Notes: generated by a model from the sequence alone, not told the origin. DNA of 64,000 bases from Paramesorhizobium salinisoli (GCF_003335045.1 NZ_QOZG01000009.1:62001-126000); one strand, 5' to 3'. Positions 43,406 through 52,697 are shown, counted from the stretch's first letter. Numbers and translations are program-made.

Positions 43406-44785
43406 ATGAATCTGACAGTTTTTGGAATTGGTTATGTCGGCCTGGTACAGGCGGCGGTGCTGGCCGAGGTCGGGCATGATGTGACATGCGTGGATGTCGA
43501 TGCCGAGAAGGTGGAGCGGCTGAACCAGGGGATCATTCCCATCTATGAGCCGGGCCTTGATGGTCTTGTCAGGGAAAATCACGCGGCGGGCCGCATCCGA
43601 TTTACCACCGATGCAGCGGCGGCGGTCAAGCACGGCCGGATATTGATGAGCGCGGTCGGGACCCCCCCAGGCGAGGACGGGTCGGCCGATCTCCAATATG
43701 TGCTGGCCGTTGCCGAAGTCATCGGACGCGAAATGGAAGCGCCGAAGATCATCGTCAGCAAGTCGACAGTGCCGGTGGGCACTTGCGACAGGATAAAATC
43801 CAAAATTGCGGGAATATTGAAGGAGCGGGGGCGCGAAGATCTCGCATTCGACGTCGTCTCGAATCCGGAATTCCTCAAGGAAGGCTCGGCCGTGGCCGAT
43901 TGCATGAAGCCGGACCGCATCATCATTGGGACCGGCAGCGAAAAAACCGAGAAAGTGATGCGGGAACTCTATGCGCCATTCAATCGCAATCATGATCGCA
44001 TCATCATGATGGATGTACGCAGCGCCGAATTCACCAAATATGCAGCCAATTGCATGCTAGCCACCAAGATCAGTTTCATGAACGAGATGTCCAATCTGGC
44101 TGAGCGGCTCGACGCGGATATCGAAGCGGTGCGCAGAGGCATCGGCAGCGATCCGCGCATCGGATATGACTTTATCTATCCAGGATTGGGTTATGGCGGC
44201 TCATGCTTTCCCAAGGATGTCCGTGCTCTGATCAAGACTGCGGAAGGCGTCGGTTTCGAGCCCAGGGTGCTGAAGGCGGTTGAAGAGCGCAATGACGAGC
44301 AGAAATCGGTCCTGTTTGAAAAGATAAACCGTTATTTCAACGGCGATCTCAAGGGCAGGACATTCGCGCTCTGGGGCCTGGCCTTCAAACCGAATACCGA
44401 CGACATGCGCGAAGCGCCTTCCCGGGTTCTGATGGAGGCGCTGTGGCAGGCGGGCGCTTTGGTCCAGGCTTTCGATCCCGAGGCAATGCAGGAATGTCAG
44501 AACATCTATGGCCAGCGTGATGATTTGCTGCTTTGTGGGACCAAGGAAGCCGCGCTGCGGGGTGCGGACGCCCTGCTGATCGCAACAGAATGGAAGATCT
44601 TTCGCGCGCCGTCCTTTGAGCAGATGCGCGAGGCATTGAAGGCGCCGCTCATCTTCGACGGGCGAAACCTCTATGATCCCGAGGTCATGGCCCGTCATGG
44701 GCTCGAATATCACAGCATTGGCAGAAAAGCGGTTGCAAGCGTGTTGGCGGACCCGCTTGCGCCGAAGGAGCAGGCGCTGGTGTAG
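43406..44785 (+). CDS. ugd: UDP-glucose 6-dehydrogenase
   Basis: A 459-residue NAD-dependent enzyme that oxidises UDP-glucose to UDP-glucuronate. The Rossmann start [14 protein letters not shown], the [11 protein letters not shown] loop, the KSTVPVGT strand and catalytic C267 in [10 protein letters not shown] are all present. ATG 43406 follows AGACAGAG. UDP-glucuronate feeds polysaccharide synthesis, and the following genes are glycosyltransferases and a flippase, so a glucuronate-containing exopolysaccharide is likely. First gene of the exopolysaccharide unit. Confidence 0.95.
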   Translation: MNLTVFGIGYVGLVQAAVLAEVGHDVTCVDVDAEKVERLNQGIIPIYEPGLDGLVRENHAAGRIRFTTDAAAAVKHGRILMSAVGTPPGEDGSADLQYVLAVAEVIGREMEAPKIIVSKSTVPVGTCDRIKSKIAGILKERGREDLAFDVVSNPEFLKEGSAVADCMKPDRIIIGTGSEKTEKVMRELYAPFNRNHDRIIMMDVRSAEFTKYAANCMLATKISFMNEMSNLAERLDADIEAVRRGIGSDPRIGYDFIYPGLGYGGSCFPKDVRALIKTAEGVGFEPRVLKAVEERNDEQKSVLFEKINRYFNGDLKGRTFALWGLAFKPNTDDMREAPSRVLMEALWQAGALVQAFDPEAMQECQNIYGQRDDLLLCGTKEAALRGADALLIATEWKIFRAPSFEQMREALKAPLIFDGRNLYDPEVMARHGLEYHSIGRKAVASVLADPLAPKEQALV

Positions 44786-44813
44786 GACGCCAGGAAGAAC
44801 GAGGAAAACATCC

Positions 44814-45893
44814 ATGAAAGTTCTGTTTGCAGGCGGCAACGGTTATTATCCGGAATTCAATGGTGGCGTGCAATCGAGCACCCACCACCTGGTCACGCAG
44901 TTACGCGCCCAGGGTCATGAAGCGTCCGTATTGGCCGCTTTGTTCGGTGACGGGGTTTTCGGCTTCAAGGCGCGGGCCAAGATGAAGCTGCTTCGGCAAC
45001 GCGCGGCTATCGACAATTTTCCCGGATATCCCGTGGTCCGTGCCTGGTTTCCCTGGGAGGCTGTCGGCTTTGCCGTGGAACGTCTGAGGCCGCAGGTTGC
45101 GGTCGTGCAGTGTCATAAGTCTGTGCCGATCGGCAGGGCGCTGCAGTCCCTCGATGTTCCGCTGGTAGTGTATCTGAGAAACGTCGAATTTCATGAATTG
45201 GCAGGCGATCTGCGCGATTTGCCTTCGGCCCATTATATCGCGAATTCCGAGTTTACCGCCGAGGCATACAAGAAAGAATTCGGGATTGACGCCACGGTCA
45301 TCCCGCCGACGATCGATCCCGATCTTTATACAACCCAGACAACTGCGGAATATGTCACCCTCATCAATCCCTATAATGAAAAGGGATTCGAGCTTGCCAT
45401 GCGCATTGCCGAGCAATGCCCCAACATTCCCTTTTTGATCGTGGAGAGCTGGAAGCTTGAGGCGGACCATCGGGCGCAGATCGAACAGACGATCGCGCCG
45501 CTCAAAAACGTCAGGCTGGAAAACCGTACCAGCGACATGAAGACCGTTTATGGGCGCACCAAAATACTGCTTGCGCCCAGCAAATGGGAGGAGGCGTGGG
45601 GCCGTGTCGCGTCGGAGGCGCATTGCAGTGGCATCCCGGTCGTCGGATCGCGGCGCGGCGGATTGCCGGAGGCGATCGGCGATGGTGGTGTGGTGCTCGA
45701 TTACGATGCGCCGCTGGAGGAATGGGTCGAAGTGATCAGGCGGCTTTGGAACGATGACCGTGAATATCAGCGGCTCTCGCAAGCGGCAAAAACATTTTCG
45801 GAGCGCCCGCAACTGGACCCGGAGCGGCAGTTTGCGACTTTTCTCGACATTCTTGATCGCGCTTCCAGCAAAAGCACCAGACAAGCGGCATAG
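44814..45893 (+). CDS. GT4-family glycosyltransferase
   Basis: A 359-residue transferase with the GT-B fold. The N-terminus MKVLFAGGNGYYPEFNGGVQSSTHHLVTQLRAQGHEASVLA and the C-terminal nucleotide-sugar pocket (LLAPSKWEEAWGRVASEAHCSGIPVVGSRRGGLPEAIGDGGVVLD, with the E-x7-E motif) are standard for GT4. The start is fixed by GAGGAAA upstream. It follows ugd by 28 bases and likely adds a sugar, perhaps glucuronate or galactose, to the repeat unit on the lipid carrier. Substrate specificity unknown. Confidence 0.9.
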   Translation: MKVLFAGGNGYYPEFNGGVQSSTHHLVTQLRAQGHEASVLAALFGDGVFGFKARAKMKLLRQRAAIDNFPGYPVVRAWFPWEAVGFAVERLRPQVAVVQCHKSVPIGRALQSLDVPLVVYLRNVEFHELAGDLRDLPSAHYIANSEFTAEAYKKEFGIDATVIPPTIDPDLYTTQTTAEYVTLINPYNEKGFELAMRIAEQCPNIPFLIVESWKLEADHRAQIEQTIAPLKNVRLENRTSDMKTVYGRTKILLAPSKWEEAWGRVASEAHCSGIPVVGSRRGGLPEAIGDGGVVLDYDAPLEEWVEVIRRLWNDDREYQRLSQAAKTFSERPQLDPERQFATFLDILDRASSKSTRQAA

Positions 45894-45944
45894 CGGGAGA
45901 TAACGATAGGCAACGGCAGATTTTTCGAACTGGAAGACCACTGA

Positions 45945-47126
45945 ATGAAAATTGGCGTCGTTGTAGACAAGTTCCCCTCATTATCAGAAACGTTCGTTTT
46001 GGATCAGGTAAATGGATTTCTGGAGCGCGGTTTTGAGGTAGGAATCATCTGCAATGAAAAGGCGCTAATGCCCCATGAAGATGGCGGCAAGGGCAATTGG
46101 CAGATCCTGTCCGACAATACAGTCTGCTGGTGGGGGAGCGCCGGACGGTGGCGTCCACATCTGCGAAGATGGTCCGCAGGCCTGTGGGACAAATCTTCCA
46201 CGGCCATCGATGTCCTGTTTTCGCAGAAGCTCCGCAATTTCGATGTGATCATCGCCCATTTCGGAGGCAACGGACTGCGCGTCGCCCGCGTCCTGAAGAG
46301 AAAGAAGCTCGCTGTCCCGTTGATCACCATATTCCATGGAAACGATGTCGGCGTTCCCCTGCATGAGGGAAAGCTGTGGCAATACAGGTCGATCTTCGAG
46401 CGCGGCGGGCTGCAACTAACCGTGAATGATGTTTTCCGCAAGGCATTGCTGGATGTCGGCGCTTCCGAAGCCCAGATCATGGTGCAGCATATGGGCGTGC
46501 GGGTCGATGAGATCGAATATTCGTGGCGCTCCCGGGAGCAGGGTCCATTGCGCTTTATTTCCGTTTGTCGCCTGACTGAAAAGAAAGGGATGGAATATGC
46601 GCTTCGTGCGCTTGCCATCTTTTCGAAGACGCATCCCGACCTCCACTGGAATTACGCGGTCATTGGAGGTGGAAATCTCCTGGACAGCCTGAAGCAATTG
46701 GCGGCAGAGCTGGGGATCGCGGACCGCGTGACGTTTCACGGGCCCCTCCCTCATGGTGAGGTCAAGCGTTCGCTGCGGCAGGCCCATGTCTTTCTGCTGC
46801 CCAGCGTCACCGCGGCGGATGGCGACATGGAGGGCATTCCGGTTGCACTCATGGAGGCAATGGCCGCCGGCCTGACGGTGGTCAGTACCCAACATTCCGG
46901 TATCCCTGAACTGATTGAAGACCGAAAGACGGGCTTTCTTGCGCCGGAAAGAGATGCCGAAGCGTTAGCCGAAAAATTCGCATGGATTGCAGAAAATCCG
47001 TCGGAGTGTGAGCGCATCTCGCTTGCTGCCCGACGGAAGGTCGAGGCCGATTTCAACGCGGAGATACAGGCCGATCGTCTGGCGAAAATCGTTACGCAAT
47101 TGGCCAAAGCAAAGGCAACTGCGTGA
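45945..47126 (+). CDS. GT4-family glycosyltransferase (WcaL/AmsK-like)
   Basis: A 393-residue GT-B transferase. Start motif KIGVVVDKFPSLSETFVLDQVNGFLERGFEVGI is that of the colanic-acid-type WcaL group; the second half has RFISVCRLTEKKGMEYALRALAIF and the donor-binding EGIPVALMEAMAAGLTVVSTQHSGIPELIEDRKTGFL with E-x7-E. It adds a further sugar to the polysaccharide unit. Its stop overlaps the start of the flippase gene (GTGA), so translation is coupled. Confidence 0.92.
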   Translation: MKIGVVVDKFPSLSETFVLDQVNGFLERGFEVGIICNEKALMPHEDGGKGNWQILSDNTVCWWGSAGRWRPHLRRWSAGLWDKSSTAIDVLFSQKLRNFDVIIAHFGGNGLRVARVLKRKKLAVPLITIFHGNDVGVPLHEGKLWQYRSIFERGGLQLTVNDVFRKALLDVGASEAQIMVQHMGVRVDEIEYSWRSREQGPLRFISVCRLTEKKGMEYALRALAIFSKTHPDLHWNYAVIGGGNLLDSLKQLAAELGIADRVTFHGPLPHGEVKRSLRQAHVFLLPSVTAADGDMEGIPVALMEAMAAGLTVVSTQHSGIPELIEDRKTGFLAPERDAEALAEKFAWIAENPSECERISLAARRKVEADFNAEIQADRLAKIVTQLAKAKATA

Positions 47127-48583
47127 ACGCGGATCAAGGGCAGTTCGGTCGGATCGCCATACGCGGCGGGCTCGTTACGGCGGGCGCGCAGATCATCAAG
47201 ATGGGCCTGCAATTTCTCTCCGTCGTTATTCTGGCCCGTCTGCTTGCGCCTGAAGATTTCGGCCTGATCGCTTCCGTGGGCCCGATCGTTGCTTTCGTCG
47301 GGCTCTTCCAGAACCTCGGACTGCAGCAGGCCGTCATCCAGCGCAAGCAGATCGACCAAAGACAGCTCAATCAGGTTTTCTGGATCAGTGCGCTTGTCGG
47401 TCTTGGCAGTACGATAATCGTTGCAGCGCTTGCTCCGGCCGTCGCCGCCTTTTATGGCGATATACGCATGACCGGGATCACGATCGCCGCAGGTCTGCCG
47501 CTGTTTTTCGGCAGTCTCGCGGCTTTGCCATTCGCATTGATGAACCGCCAGCTCCAGTTCGGACAATTGGCCATCAACGATGTCATCACGGCGGTCGCCG
47601 GGCTTCTGGCCGTTATCGCGGCCGCCTATGCGGGGATGGGATATTGGTCGCTGGTCATCGGGCCGGCGGTCTCGGCCGTCGTCGCGCTCCTTGCAGCCTG
47701 GCGAGCCGCCGGTTGGACGCCGAACAGGCCGGAACTTGCCGTCGATCGTGATATCATATCCTTCGGCGCCAATCTGACGGGCTTCAATATCGTCAATTTC
47801 TTCTCCCGCAATCTCGACAACATCCTGATTGGCAAATATTCGGGCGCCGTCGAGCTCGGCTATTACGATCGCGCCTACAAGCTTCTGCTGTTTCCACTGC
47901 AAAACATCAATCAGCCTTTGACCCGCGTGATGATCCCGTTGTTGAGCCGGGTTCAGGACGACAAACCGCGGTTCCGCGACATCTATATGCGGACCAACTG
48001 GTTGCTCGCGGCCATCACCATACCGGGAATCGCGGCGCTGACCCTGACCTCCGGGCAGGTCGTCGGCATTCTTTTCGGTGAGCGCTGGCTGCCCGTCGCG
48101 CCGATCTTCGCATGGCTCGGGATCGCCGGCCTCATCCAGCCCGTTTCCAGTACGACCGGCTGGATATTTATCTGCCAGGGCAGGACGAAAACGATGTTTC
48201 GGTGGGGCCTTTATTCCTCGCTGACGACGGTCCTGTCCTTTATCGTCGGCTTGCAATGGGGGGCTGTCGGTGTTGCCGCCGCCTATGCGATCAGCGGCTA
48301 TGTGCTGCGGGTGCCGGTTCTAGCCGTTCTCGTGAAGCGCGTCGGACCGGTATCCGCCACCGATTTCCTGATGGTGCAGGGATTATTCATATTGTCAGCA
48401 TTACTCGCCTGGGCGGGATATCATTTGTTGCCGGAAGCGCTGACCGCGCGTTCCGACCTTTTCGCCGTCGCCCTGGCGCTTATCTTAAACTACGCGATCG
48501 CGCTGATCTTGATTCTCGTCTTTCCGCAACCGCGCAACGCCTTGTCCGCCGCGCTTTCCAAGGTCAGGGGCAGCATCCGCTGA
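47123..48583 (+). CDS. Polysaccharide flippase (Wzx/MOP family)
   Basis: A 486-residue membrane protein with about 12-14 helices. The N-terminal AIRGGLVTAGAQIIKMGLQFLSVVILARLLAPEDFGLIASVGPIVAF is typical of the MOP-superfamily lipopolysaccharide flippases; it moves lipid-linked sugar units across the inner membrane. It starts with GTG 47123, overlapping the previous stop. The last 99 bases overlap the convergent pyruvyltransferase gene. No polymerase (Wzy) gene is seen in the block. Confidence 0.92.
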   Translation: MNADQGQFGRIAIRGGLVTAGAQIIKMGLQFLSVVILARLLAPEDFGLIASVGPIVAFVGLFQNLGLQQAVIQRKQIDQRQLNQVFWISALVGLGSTIIVAALAPAVAAFYGDIRMTGITIAAGLPLFFGSLAALPFALMNRQLQFGQLAINDVITAVAGLLAVIAAAYAGMGYWSLVIGPAVSAVVALLAAWRAAGWTPNRPELAVDRDIISFGANLTGFNIVNFFSRNLDNILIGKYSGAVELGYYDRAYKLLLFPLQNINQPLTRVMIPLLSRVQDDKPRFRDIYMRTNWLLAAITIPGIAALTLTSGQVVGILFGERWLPVAPIFAWLGIAGLIQPVSSTTGWIFICQGRTKTMFRWGLYSSLTTVLSFIVGLQWGAVGVAAAYAISGYVLRVPVLAVLVKRVGPVSATDFLMVQGLFILSALLAWAGYHLLPEALTARSDLFAVALALILNYAIALILILVFPQPRNALSAALSKVRGSIR

Positions 48584-49861
48584 CCTGCCGGGGAGAAGCG
48601 GCCGGAGAAGCTCCGTCGCGGACATCGCCGAAGCATGTTCTTGGAGCACCGCTTCAAGGCTCGCTCTGCGATATTGCTCGAGATTATCGATGAATGTATC
48701 GAGTTTCCCGCGTGCCTCCTCCTGCGTTACGGTATCGATGTCCAGGAGAATATCCGCGACCCCGATCCGCTTGGCGACTTCTCGGGTCTTGAACTCATAG
48801 GCAATCGGCAGAACCGGCGTGCCGACGCAAAGCGACATGATCATCATGTGCATGCGTGTAGCGACGACGAAGTCGAATCCTTTGACCAGTGTCATCAGCT
48901 GCTCGGGCGTATGGAAAGCTGCGTCCACTTCGACATGCTTGGCGACATCCGGGTCTAGTCCCGCCAGGATAGCCCGTGCGGTCTTGGAATCGTCATGCGC
49001 ATATTCGGGAACGCCCTGACAGGTGGAGATGAAAGTCACTTGCTTGCCATGATCCCGGACCAGCGCGGTCGCAATGGTGCGTATCGAATCGATATATCGG
49101 CCCATGCCGCCTTCGCCGTCCTTGACATAGTTCCAATGGCGGACGGAAATGGCGACACGGCCCGTTTTCTCCGGTGGCTTCCCGGAAGCAAGAATGCCGG
49201 CAATCCTGTCGGTGTCGGCGAGGGCGAATACAGCGTCCGCCACGACATGGCATTTTTGGGAATCGTCGACGAGATCGCGGATATGCTCCAGCGAACGGGC
49301 GTCGCGCAGCAGGATGAGAGGGCTGCGGTCGAAGATCGGTTTCAGTGCACTGCGATTGGAGCTCTTGTTGAAGGGACCGAGCGATTGTGTGAAGAAGACC
49401 GGATCCTTGCCGAGGATCGCATCGAGGCGAAACTGGTTGAGACGCTTCTCCAGATTGTACGTTTCCACGAGGTAAGTGCCGCCCGTGGTGATCACCAGAT
49501 CTGCATCCCTGTAGATCCCCAGGCTGCGTTGATCGTCCTTGCCGAACAGGGTAATGGCGCGCCCCCCGCCAGAATGGCGCAAAGCCCGGAGCGCCATGCG
49601 ATTATAAAGCGGCTTGAGCGCATTCTTCAGAAAATTGTTGTGGTATCTATATTTGAAAATCGATTCCGACAGGAGCTTATAAAATTCAATGTCGGGATAG
49701 TCCTTCTCCGGATAGAGCCTTGCGGCCACCGCGGGCTGGCTGTCGAAGACCATAAACCGCAGATCTTCTCCCCATGTCGATTTCAAAATGTGCCTGATGG
49801 CAAGGAGAATGGCGGCATCTCCGGTATTCAGGCAGACGGTGTTTTCGATTATGATTTTCAC
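48485..49861 (-). CDS. Polysaccharide pyruvyl transferase family protein
   Basis: A 458-residue protein with the pyruvyltransferase/CsaB fold: MKIIIENTVCLNTGDAAILLAIRHIL at the N-terminus, TTGGTYLVETYN, FFTQSLGPF, CHVVADAVFAL and VATRMHMMIMSLCVGTPVLPIAYEFKT, the nucleotide-like binding pieces of the family. It adds a pyruvyl ketal to a sugar of the exopolysaccharide. It is convergent with the flippase gene; its last 30 or so residues (GRSADAAPDLGKRGGQG...) are low-complexity and lie in the 99-base overlap, so the natural C-terminus may be shorter in close relatives. ATG 49861 gives the first family strand. Confidence 0.87.
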   Translation of the reverse strand: MKIIIENTVCLNTGDAAILLAIRHILKSTWGEDLRFMVFDSQPAVAARLYPEKDYPDIEFYKLLSESIFKYRYHNNFLKNALKPLYNRMALRALRHSGGGRAITLFGKDDQRSLGIYRDADLVITTGGTYLVETYNLEKRLNQFRLDAILGKDPVFFTQSLGPFNKSSNRSALKPIFDRSPLILLRDARSLEHIRDLVDDSQKCHVVADAVFALADTDRIAGILASGKPPEKTGRVAISVRHWNYVKDGEGGMGRYIDSIRTIATALVRDHGKQVTFISTCQGVPEYAHDDSKTARAILAGLDPDVAKHVEVDAAFHTPEQLMTLVKGFDFVVATRMHMMIMSLCVGTPVLPIAYEFKTREVAKRIGVADILLDIDTVTQEEARGKLDTFIDNLEQYRRASLEAVLQEHASAMSATELLRPLLPGRSADAAPDLGKRGGQGVARLRKDENQDQRDRVV

Positions 49862-50282
49862 GAAAGCATCACCCTCAGATTGATTTACGCGGGGACAAAA
49901 ATTGCCTCACCGGACCAGTCAGGCTTCACCGGAGGTGACCGGTGCCGCACGTCGAAGCTGACAGGAGAGTAACGGTATTTTTGCGGTGCAACAAGAATAA
50001 ATGCCGGCGAGGGCGCACGGGTGGCGTCGAGAGTGCGGCGCATCCAGCCATGCCTTCGAAGGGTGATCCAAAGCGCTGAAGCGACGCAATATTGTCTTAA
50101 ATCAATCTCAGATCAAAAGACTTGTGAAGTGGGTCAAAGATTCTTTTAAAATGTAGAACGTCTACAAGAATAGCTTGAGAATTTGCTATAGAGACGTCCC
50201 AAGATGTTGGGATTGGAAGGTTTCCATAACCATCATCAATATATTTTATCGATTGTTATTTATTCCTATGCTATATCCGAAT
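49862..50282. other. Promoter-side gap of the pyruvyltransferase, AT-rich
   Basis: No gene is supported in this 421-base gap. Base composition turns AT-rich from about 50090. A palindrome TGTAGA-ACG-TCTACA lies at 50152-50166 with flanking ATTCTT/AAGAAT, a candidate regulatory site for either the pyruvyltransferase gene or the small RNA that follows. Confidence 0.4.
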
Positions 50283-50400
50283 CATTGAGTTCGATGATTT
50301 GGCTCCTCCCTGAACTCAATACTGAATATGGCGCACTCCTCCCAGCCGTGTTCATAGATATGGCCCGCTGCTTTTCCTCCATGCAGCGGGCCTTTTTCTT
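50283..50400 (+). ncRNA. Putative small RNA with CUCCUCC loops (alpha-r14/CcsR-like), first copy
   Basis: Three hairpins follow each other. TTGAGTTC pairs with GAACTCAA (50285-50292 with 50312-50319), the loop carrying CTCCTCCC at 50303-50310. ATGGC pairs with GCCGT (50328-50332 with 50345-50349), loop CTCCTCCC at 50336-50343. GGCCCGCTGC pairs with GCAGCGGGCC (50362-50371 with 50383-50392), loop TTCCTCC, followed by TTTTTCTT, an intrinsic terminator. No protein gene precedes it on this strand. Anti-Shine-Dalgarno loops repeated in stem-loops are the hallmark of alpha-r14 (NfeR1-like) and CcsR RNAs of alphaproteobacteria. The 5' end is estimated; no promoter is claimed. Confidence 0.78.
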
Positions 50401-50503
50401 ATCCGTTTAAGCAGAGACTCGAAAATTATACTTTTTTATCATTCTGTTTACCAATGTCATTTTGATGAGGTATCCGCAATGCGTAAACATGCCATCGTCC
50501 GGA

Positions 50504-51259
50504 TCAGATACCCTGACCGCCCGATACTTCGATGCGCTGGGCGTTCACCCAGCGATTGTCGGCTGACAACAGGCTCGCGATCATCGGGCCGATATCGTCG
50601 GGCACACCGGCGCGGCCCAGCGCGGTCATATCAGCGAAAATCCTGTTGATCTCCGGATTATCGCGGACGGCGCCGCCGCCGAAATCAGTCTCGATCGCGC
50701 CCGGCGCGACCGTATTGACCGCGATGCCACGGCCGCCCAGTTCCCTGGCCATATAGCGGGTGAGCACCTCGACCGCACCCTTCACGGCCGCATAGGCGGC
50801 ATAGCCGGGATAGGTCACCCGGGTGAGACCGGAGGACAAATTGACGATGCGCCCACCATCCACGATCAACGGCAGCAGCGTCTGCGCGAGGAAGTACACG
50901 CCCTTGAAGTGGACATCGACCAGCCGGTCGAACTGTGCTTCGCTCGTTTCTCCGATCAGGGCGTAGTCGCCATGGCCGGCATTGTTCACGAGATGGTCGA
51001 ATGTATCACGCTGCCAGGTCTCGTGCAGCGCCTTGCGCAGGCGCTCGCAGAATGGCGTGAAAGCGGACACGTCGCCGGTGTCGAGCTGAAAGGCGACCGC
51101 CTTGCGGCCCATGCCTGCAATCTCCGCGACGACAGATTCGGCCTCCTCCCGGCGGCTGTGATAGGTCATGATGATGTCGCTGCCGCTGCGCGCGATGGCA
51201 AGGGCAGTGTTTCGGCCGAGCCCGCGGCTGGCCCCAGTGATGAGAGCAATCTTGGTCAT
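50504..51259 (-). CDS. Short-chain dehydrogenase/reductase
   Basis: A 251-residue SDR, classical type. Cofactor motif TGASRGLGRNTA; active-site S in IVNLSSGLTR and Y-x3-K in AYAAVKGA. The segment TYHSRREEAE after the second strand fits NADP(H). ATG 51259 has AAGGAG eight bases upstream. It ends with the usual SDR C-terminus (RWVNAQRIEVSGGQ). It is divergent from the AraC-type regulator at 51395, which probably governs it. Substrate unknown. Confidence 0.92.
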   Translation of the reverse strand: MTKIALITGASRGLGRNTALAIARSGSDIIMTYHSRREEAESVVAEIAGMGRKAVAFQLDTGDVSAFTPFCERLRKALHETWQRDTFDHLVNNAGHGDYALIGETSEAQFDRLVDVHFKGVYFLAQTLLPLIVDGGRIVNLSSGLTRVTYPGYAAYAAVKGAVEVLTRYMARELGGRGIAVNTVAPGAIETDFGGGAVRDNPEINRIFADMTALGRAGVPDDIGPMIASLLSADNRWVNAQRIEVSGGQGI

Positions 51260-51394
51260 GCGGCAACTCCTTCTTTTGTGGAGCGCCTGTTCTATTGGGC
51301 GCGGCTTCCGTCGTCGTTGTCGAAATCTCGCCCTTCTTTGCCTATTCCTCCAAAGGCAGTATGCGGAGGGCGGAATATCGAATAGGATTCCGGC

Positions 51395-52282
51395 ATGCTC
51401 GATACGCTGCTGACGACTGCTTGCCGACATGCAGAGAAATACGCCGATCCGAACGGAATTGCCCCAACGGCCATTCCGGGCCTGACGGTCATTCGCGCGA
51501 CTGCGCCGAGCGGCCTGGATTATGCGATCTCACAACCGCTTGTCTGTCTCCTGCTGCAGGGAAGCAAGGAGGTCACGACGGGCTTGCGCACCTTCGCGTT
51601 CGAAGCCGGCGATTCGCTGCTGATTGCGGCTGATGTGCCGATCGCGAGCCAGATCACGCGCGCCAGCGCAGACGCACCCTATTTCTCGATTGTCCTGAAT
51701 CTTGATCTGGCCGTCATTGCCGAGCTGACGATGGAGATGAAAGCGGCGCCGGCTACCGGTATTGTGACGGTGCAGGTCGAACCGACCGATGCGGAGATGG
51801 CCGATGCGATGCTCCGGCTGATGCGCCTGCTCGAGCGTCCGGCCTCGGTGCCGGTGCTGCAGGCGCAGCTTATACGCGAGTTGCATTACTGGCTTTTGGC
51901 CGGCCGGCATGGGGAAGCCATTCGGCGTCTTGGCTATCCGGATAGTCATGCGCAGTGCGTCGCGCGTGCGGTCGGGGTTCTGAGAGCCGAATTCGCGCGG
52001 CCATTGCGGGTCGAAGGTCTCGCCGCCGTTGCGGGAATGAGCCCGTCCTCGTTCCACCACCATTTCCGCGCCATGACCACGCTCTCGCCGCTGCAGTTCC
52101 AGAAGCGATTGCGCCTGATCGCGGCGCGACGGCTGATGATGACGCAGGGGATGTCGGCGAGCAGCGCCGCATTCGCGGTCGGCTACGAAAGCGTACCGCA
52201 GTTCTCGCGGGAATATTGCAGGATGTTCGGCCAGCCACCTGCCAGGGACATGAAGGCGGTAAGGGCGGAAGCGGCTGAATGA
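51395..52282 (+). CDS. AraC-family regulator (AraC_N type)
   Basis: A 295-residue protein with the type-I AraC N-terminal domain (ISQPLVCLLLQGSKEVTTGLRTFAFEAGDSLLIAADVPIASQITRASADAPYFSIVLNLD) and a C-terminal double helix-turn-helix (LRVEGLAAVAGMSPSSFHHHFRAMTTLSPLQFQKRLRLIAARRLMM, SSAAFAVGYESVPQFSREYCRMFGQPP). Divergent SDR/AraC pairs of this kind are common; the SDR gene is its probable target. The stop falls in a 9-base repeat (GCTGAATGA twice, then GCTGAAGAA, 52274-52300), so changes in repeat number would alter the C-terminus. Confidence 0.92.
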   Translation: MLDTLLTTACRHAEKYADPNGIAPTAIPGLTVIRATAPSGLDYAISQPLVCLLLQGSKEVTTGLRTFAFEAGDSLLIAADVPIASQITRASADAPYFSIVLNLDLAVIAELTMEMKAAPATGIVTVQVEPTDAEMADAMLRLMRLLERPASVPVLQAQLIRELHYWLLAGRHGEAIRRLGYPDSHAQCVARAVGVLRAEFARPLRVEGLAAVAGMSPSSFHHHFRAMTTLSPLQFQKRLRLIAARRLMMTQGMSASSAAFAVGYESVPQFSREYCRMFGQPPARDMKAVRAEAAE

Positions 52283-52327
52283 GCTGAATGAGCTGAAGAA
52301 TGCGTCACGCTGGTGCTCAGGGCCATT

Positions 52328-52445
52328 ATAAAAAACAACACCCGCCGCGGGAGGAGGTGCGGCGGGTGTCGTTTGGTAAAGGCTGACTGGGAGGAGGAGT
52401 GTCAGCCTTAGTCGCGCAGGTTTGGGAGGAGGTAAACCCTTGCGA
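52328..52445 (-). ncRNA. Putative small RNA with CCUCCUCCC loops (alpha-r14/CcsR-like), second copy
   Basis: On the minus strand there are three hairpins whose loops all carry CCTCCTCCC. GGTTT/AAACC (52434-52438 with 52419-52423), then GGCTGAC/GTCAGCC extended to 9 bp (52401-52409 with 52379-52387), then an 11-bp perfect stem ACACCCGCCGC/GCGGCGGGTGT (52359-52369 with 52338-52348) followed by GTTTTTTAT, an intrinsic terminator. The 5' end near 52445 is estimated. It lies convergent to the end of the AraC gene, in a gap with no protein frame. Structure and loops parallel the RNA at 50283. Confidence 0.8.
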
Positions 52446-52655
52446 AGCTCTATCTTGTAAAACCGATATTAACGCGTTTTTCCGGCGATGGAACACACAA
52501 TACTGCATAGCAGCAATGTTTCTGGTGCAATGCAGCATCATCTCCGGCAAGCGCTGATGATGATGTCACAGGTTGCTAAACCCGCAATCCGGCAAAGCTT
52601 GGCCGGGCAGGTGTTAAAAAAATGGTATTGTGGATTAGCCGTTGCTGAAGGCAGG

Positions 52656-52697
52656 CTACAGCGCCACGCATCCATTGGATGCCAGGGGGCGCTGTAG
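52656..52697 (+). repeat. Nested palindrome of the AGCGCC family, partial copy
   Basis: CTACAGCGCC pairs with GGCGCTGTAG (52656-52665 with 52688-52697) around an inner GCATCCA/TGGATGC. Its left side, ACAGCGCCACGCATC, is identical over 15 bases to the element at 53210. It represents the first module only, without the AAATCG palindrome. Confidence 0.65.

Noticed and set aside
46751-48256. 501-residue minus frame across the glycosyltransferase and flippase genes
   Set aside because: Highly charged, Asp/Arg-rich antisense of two well-supported genes.
50204-50410. 68-residue plus frame over the small RNA
   Set aside because: No ribosome-binding site, and the three-hairpin structure with terminator explains the sequence better.
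52274-52300. The 9-base repeats at the AraC stop as a functional element
   Set aside because: Only three imperfect units; more likely slippage than regulation.
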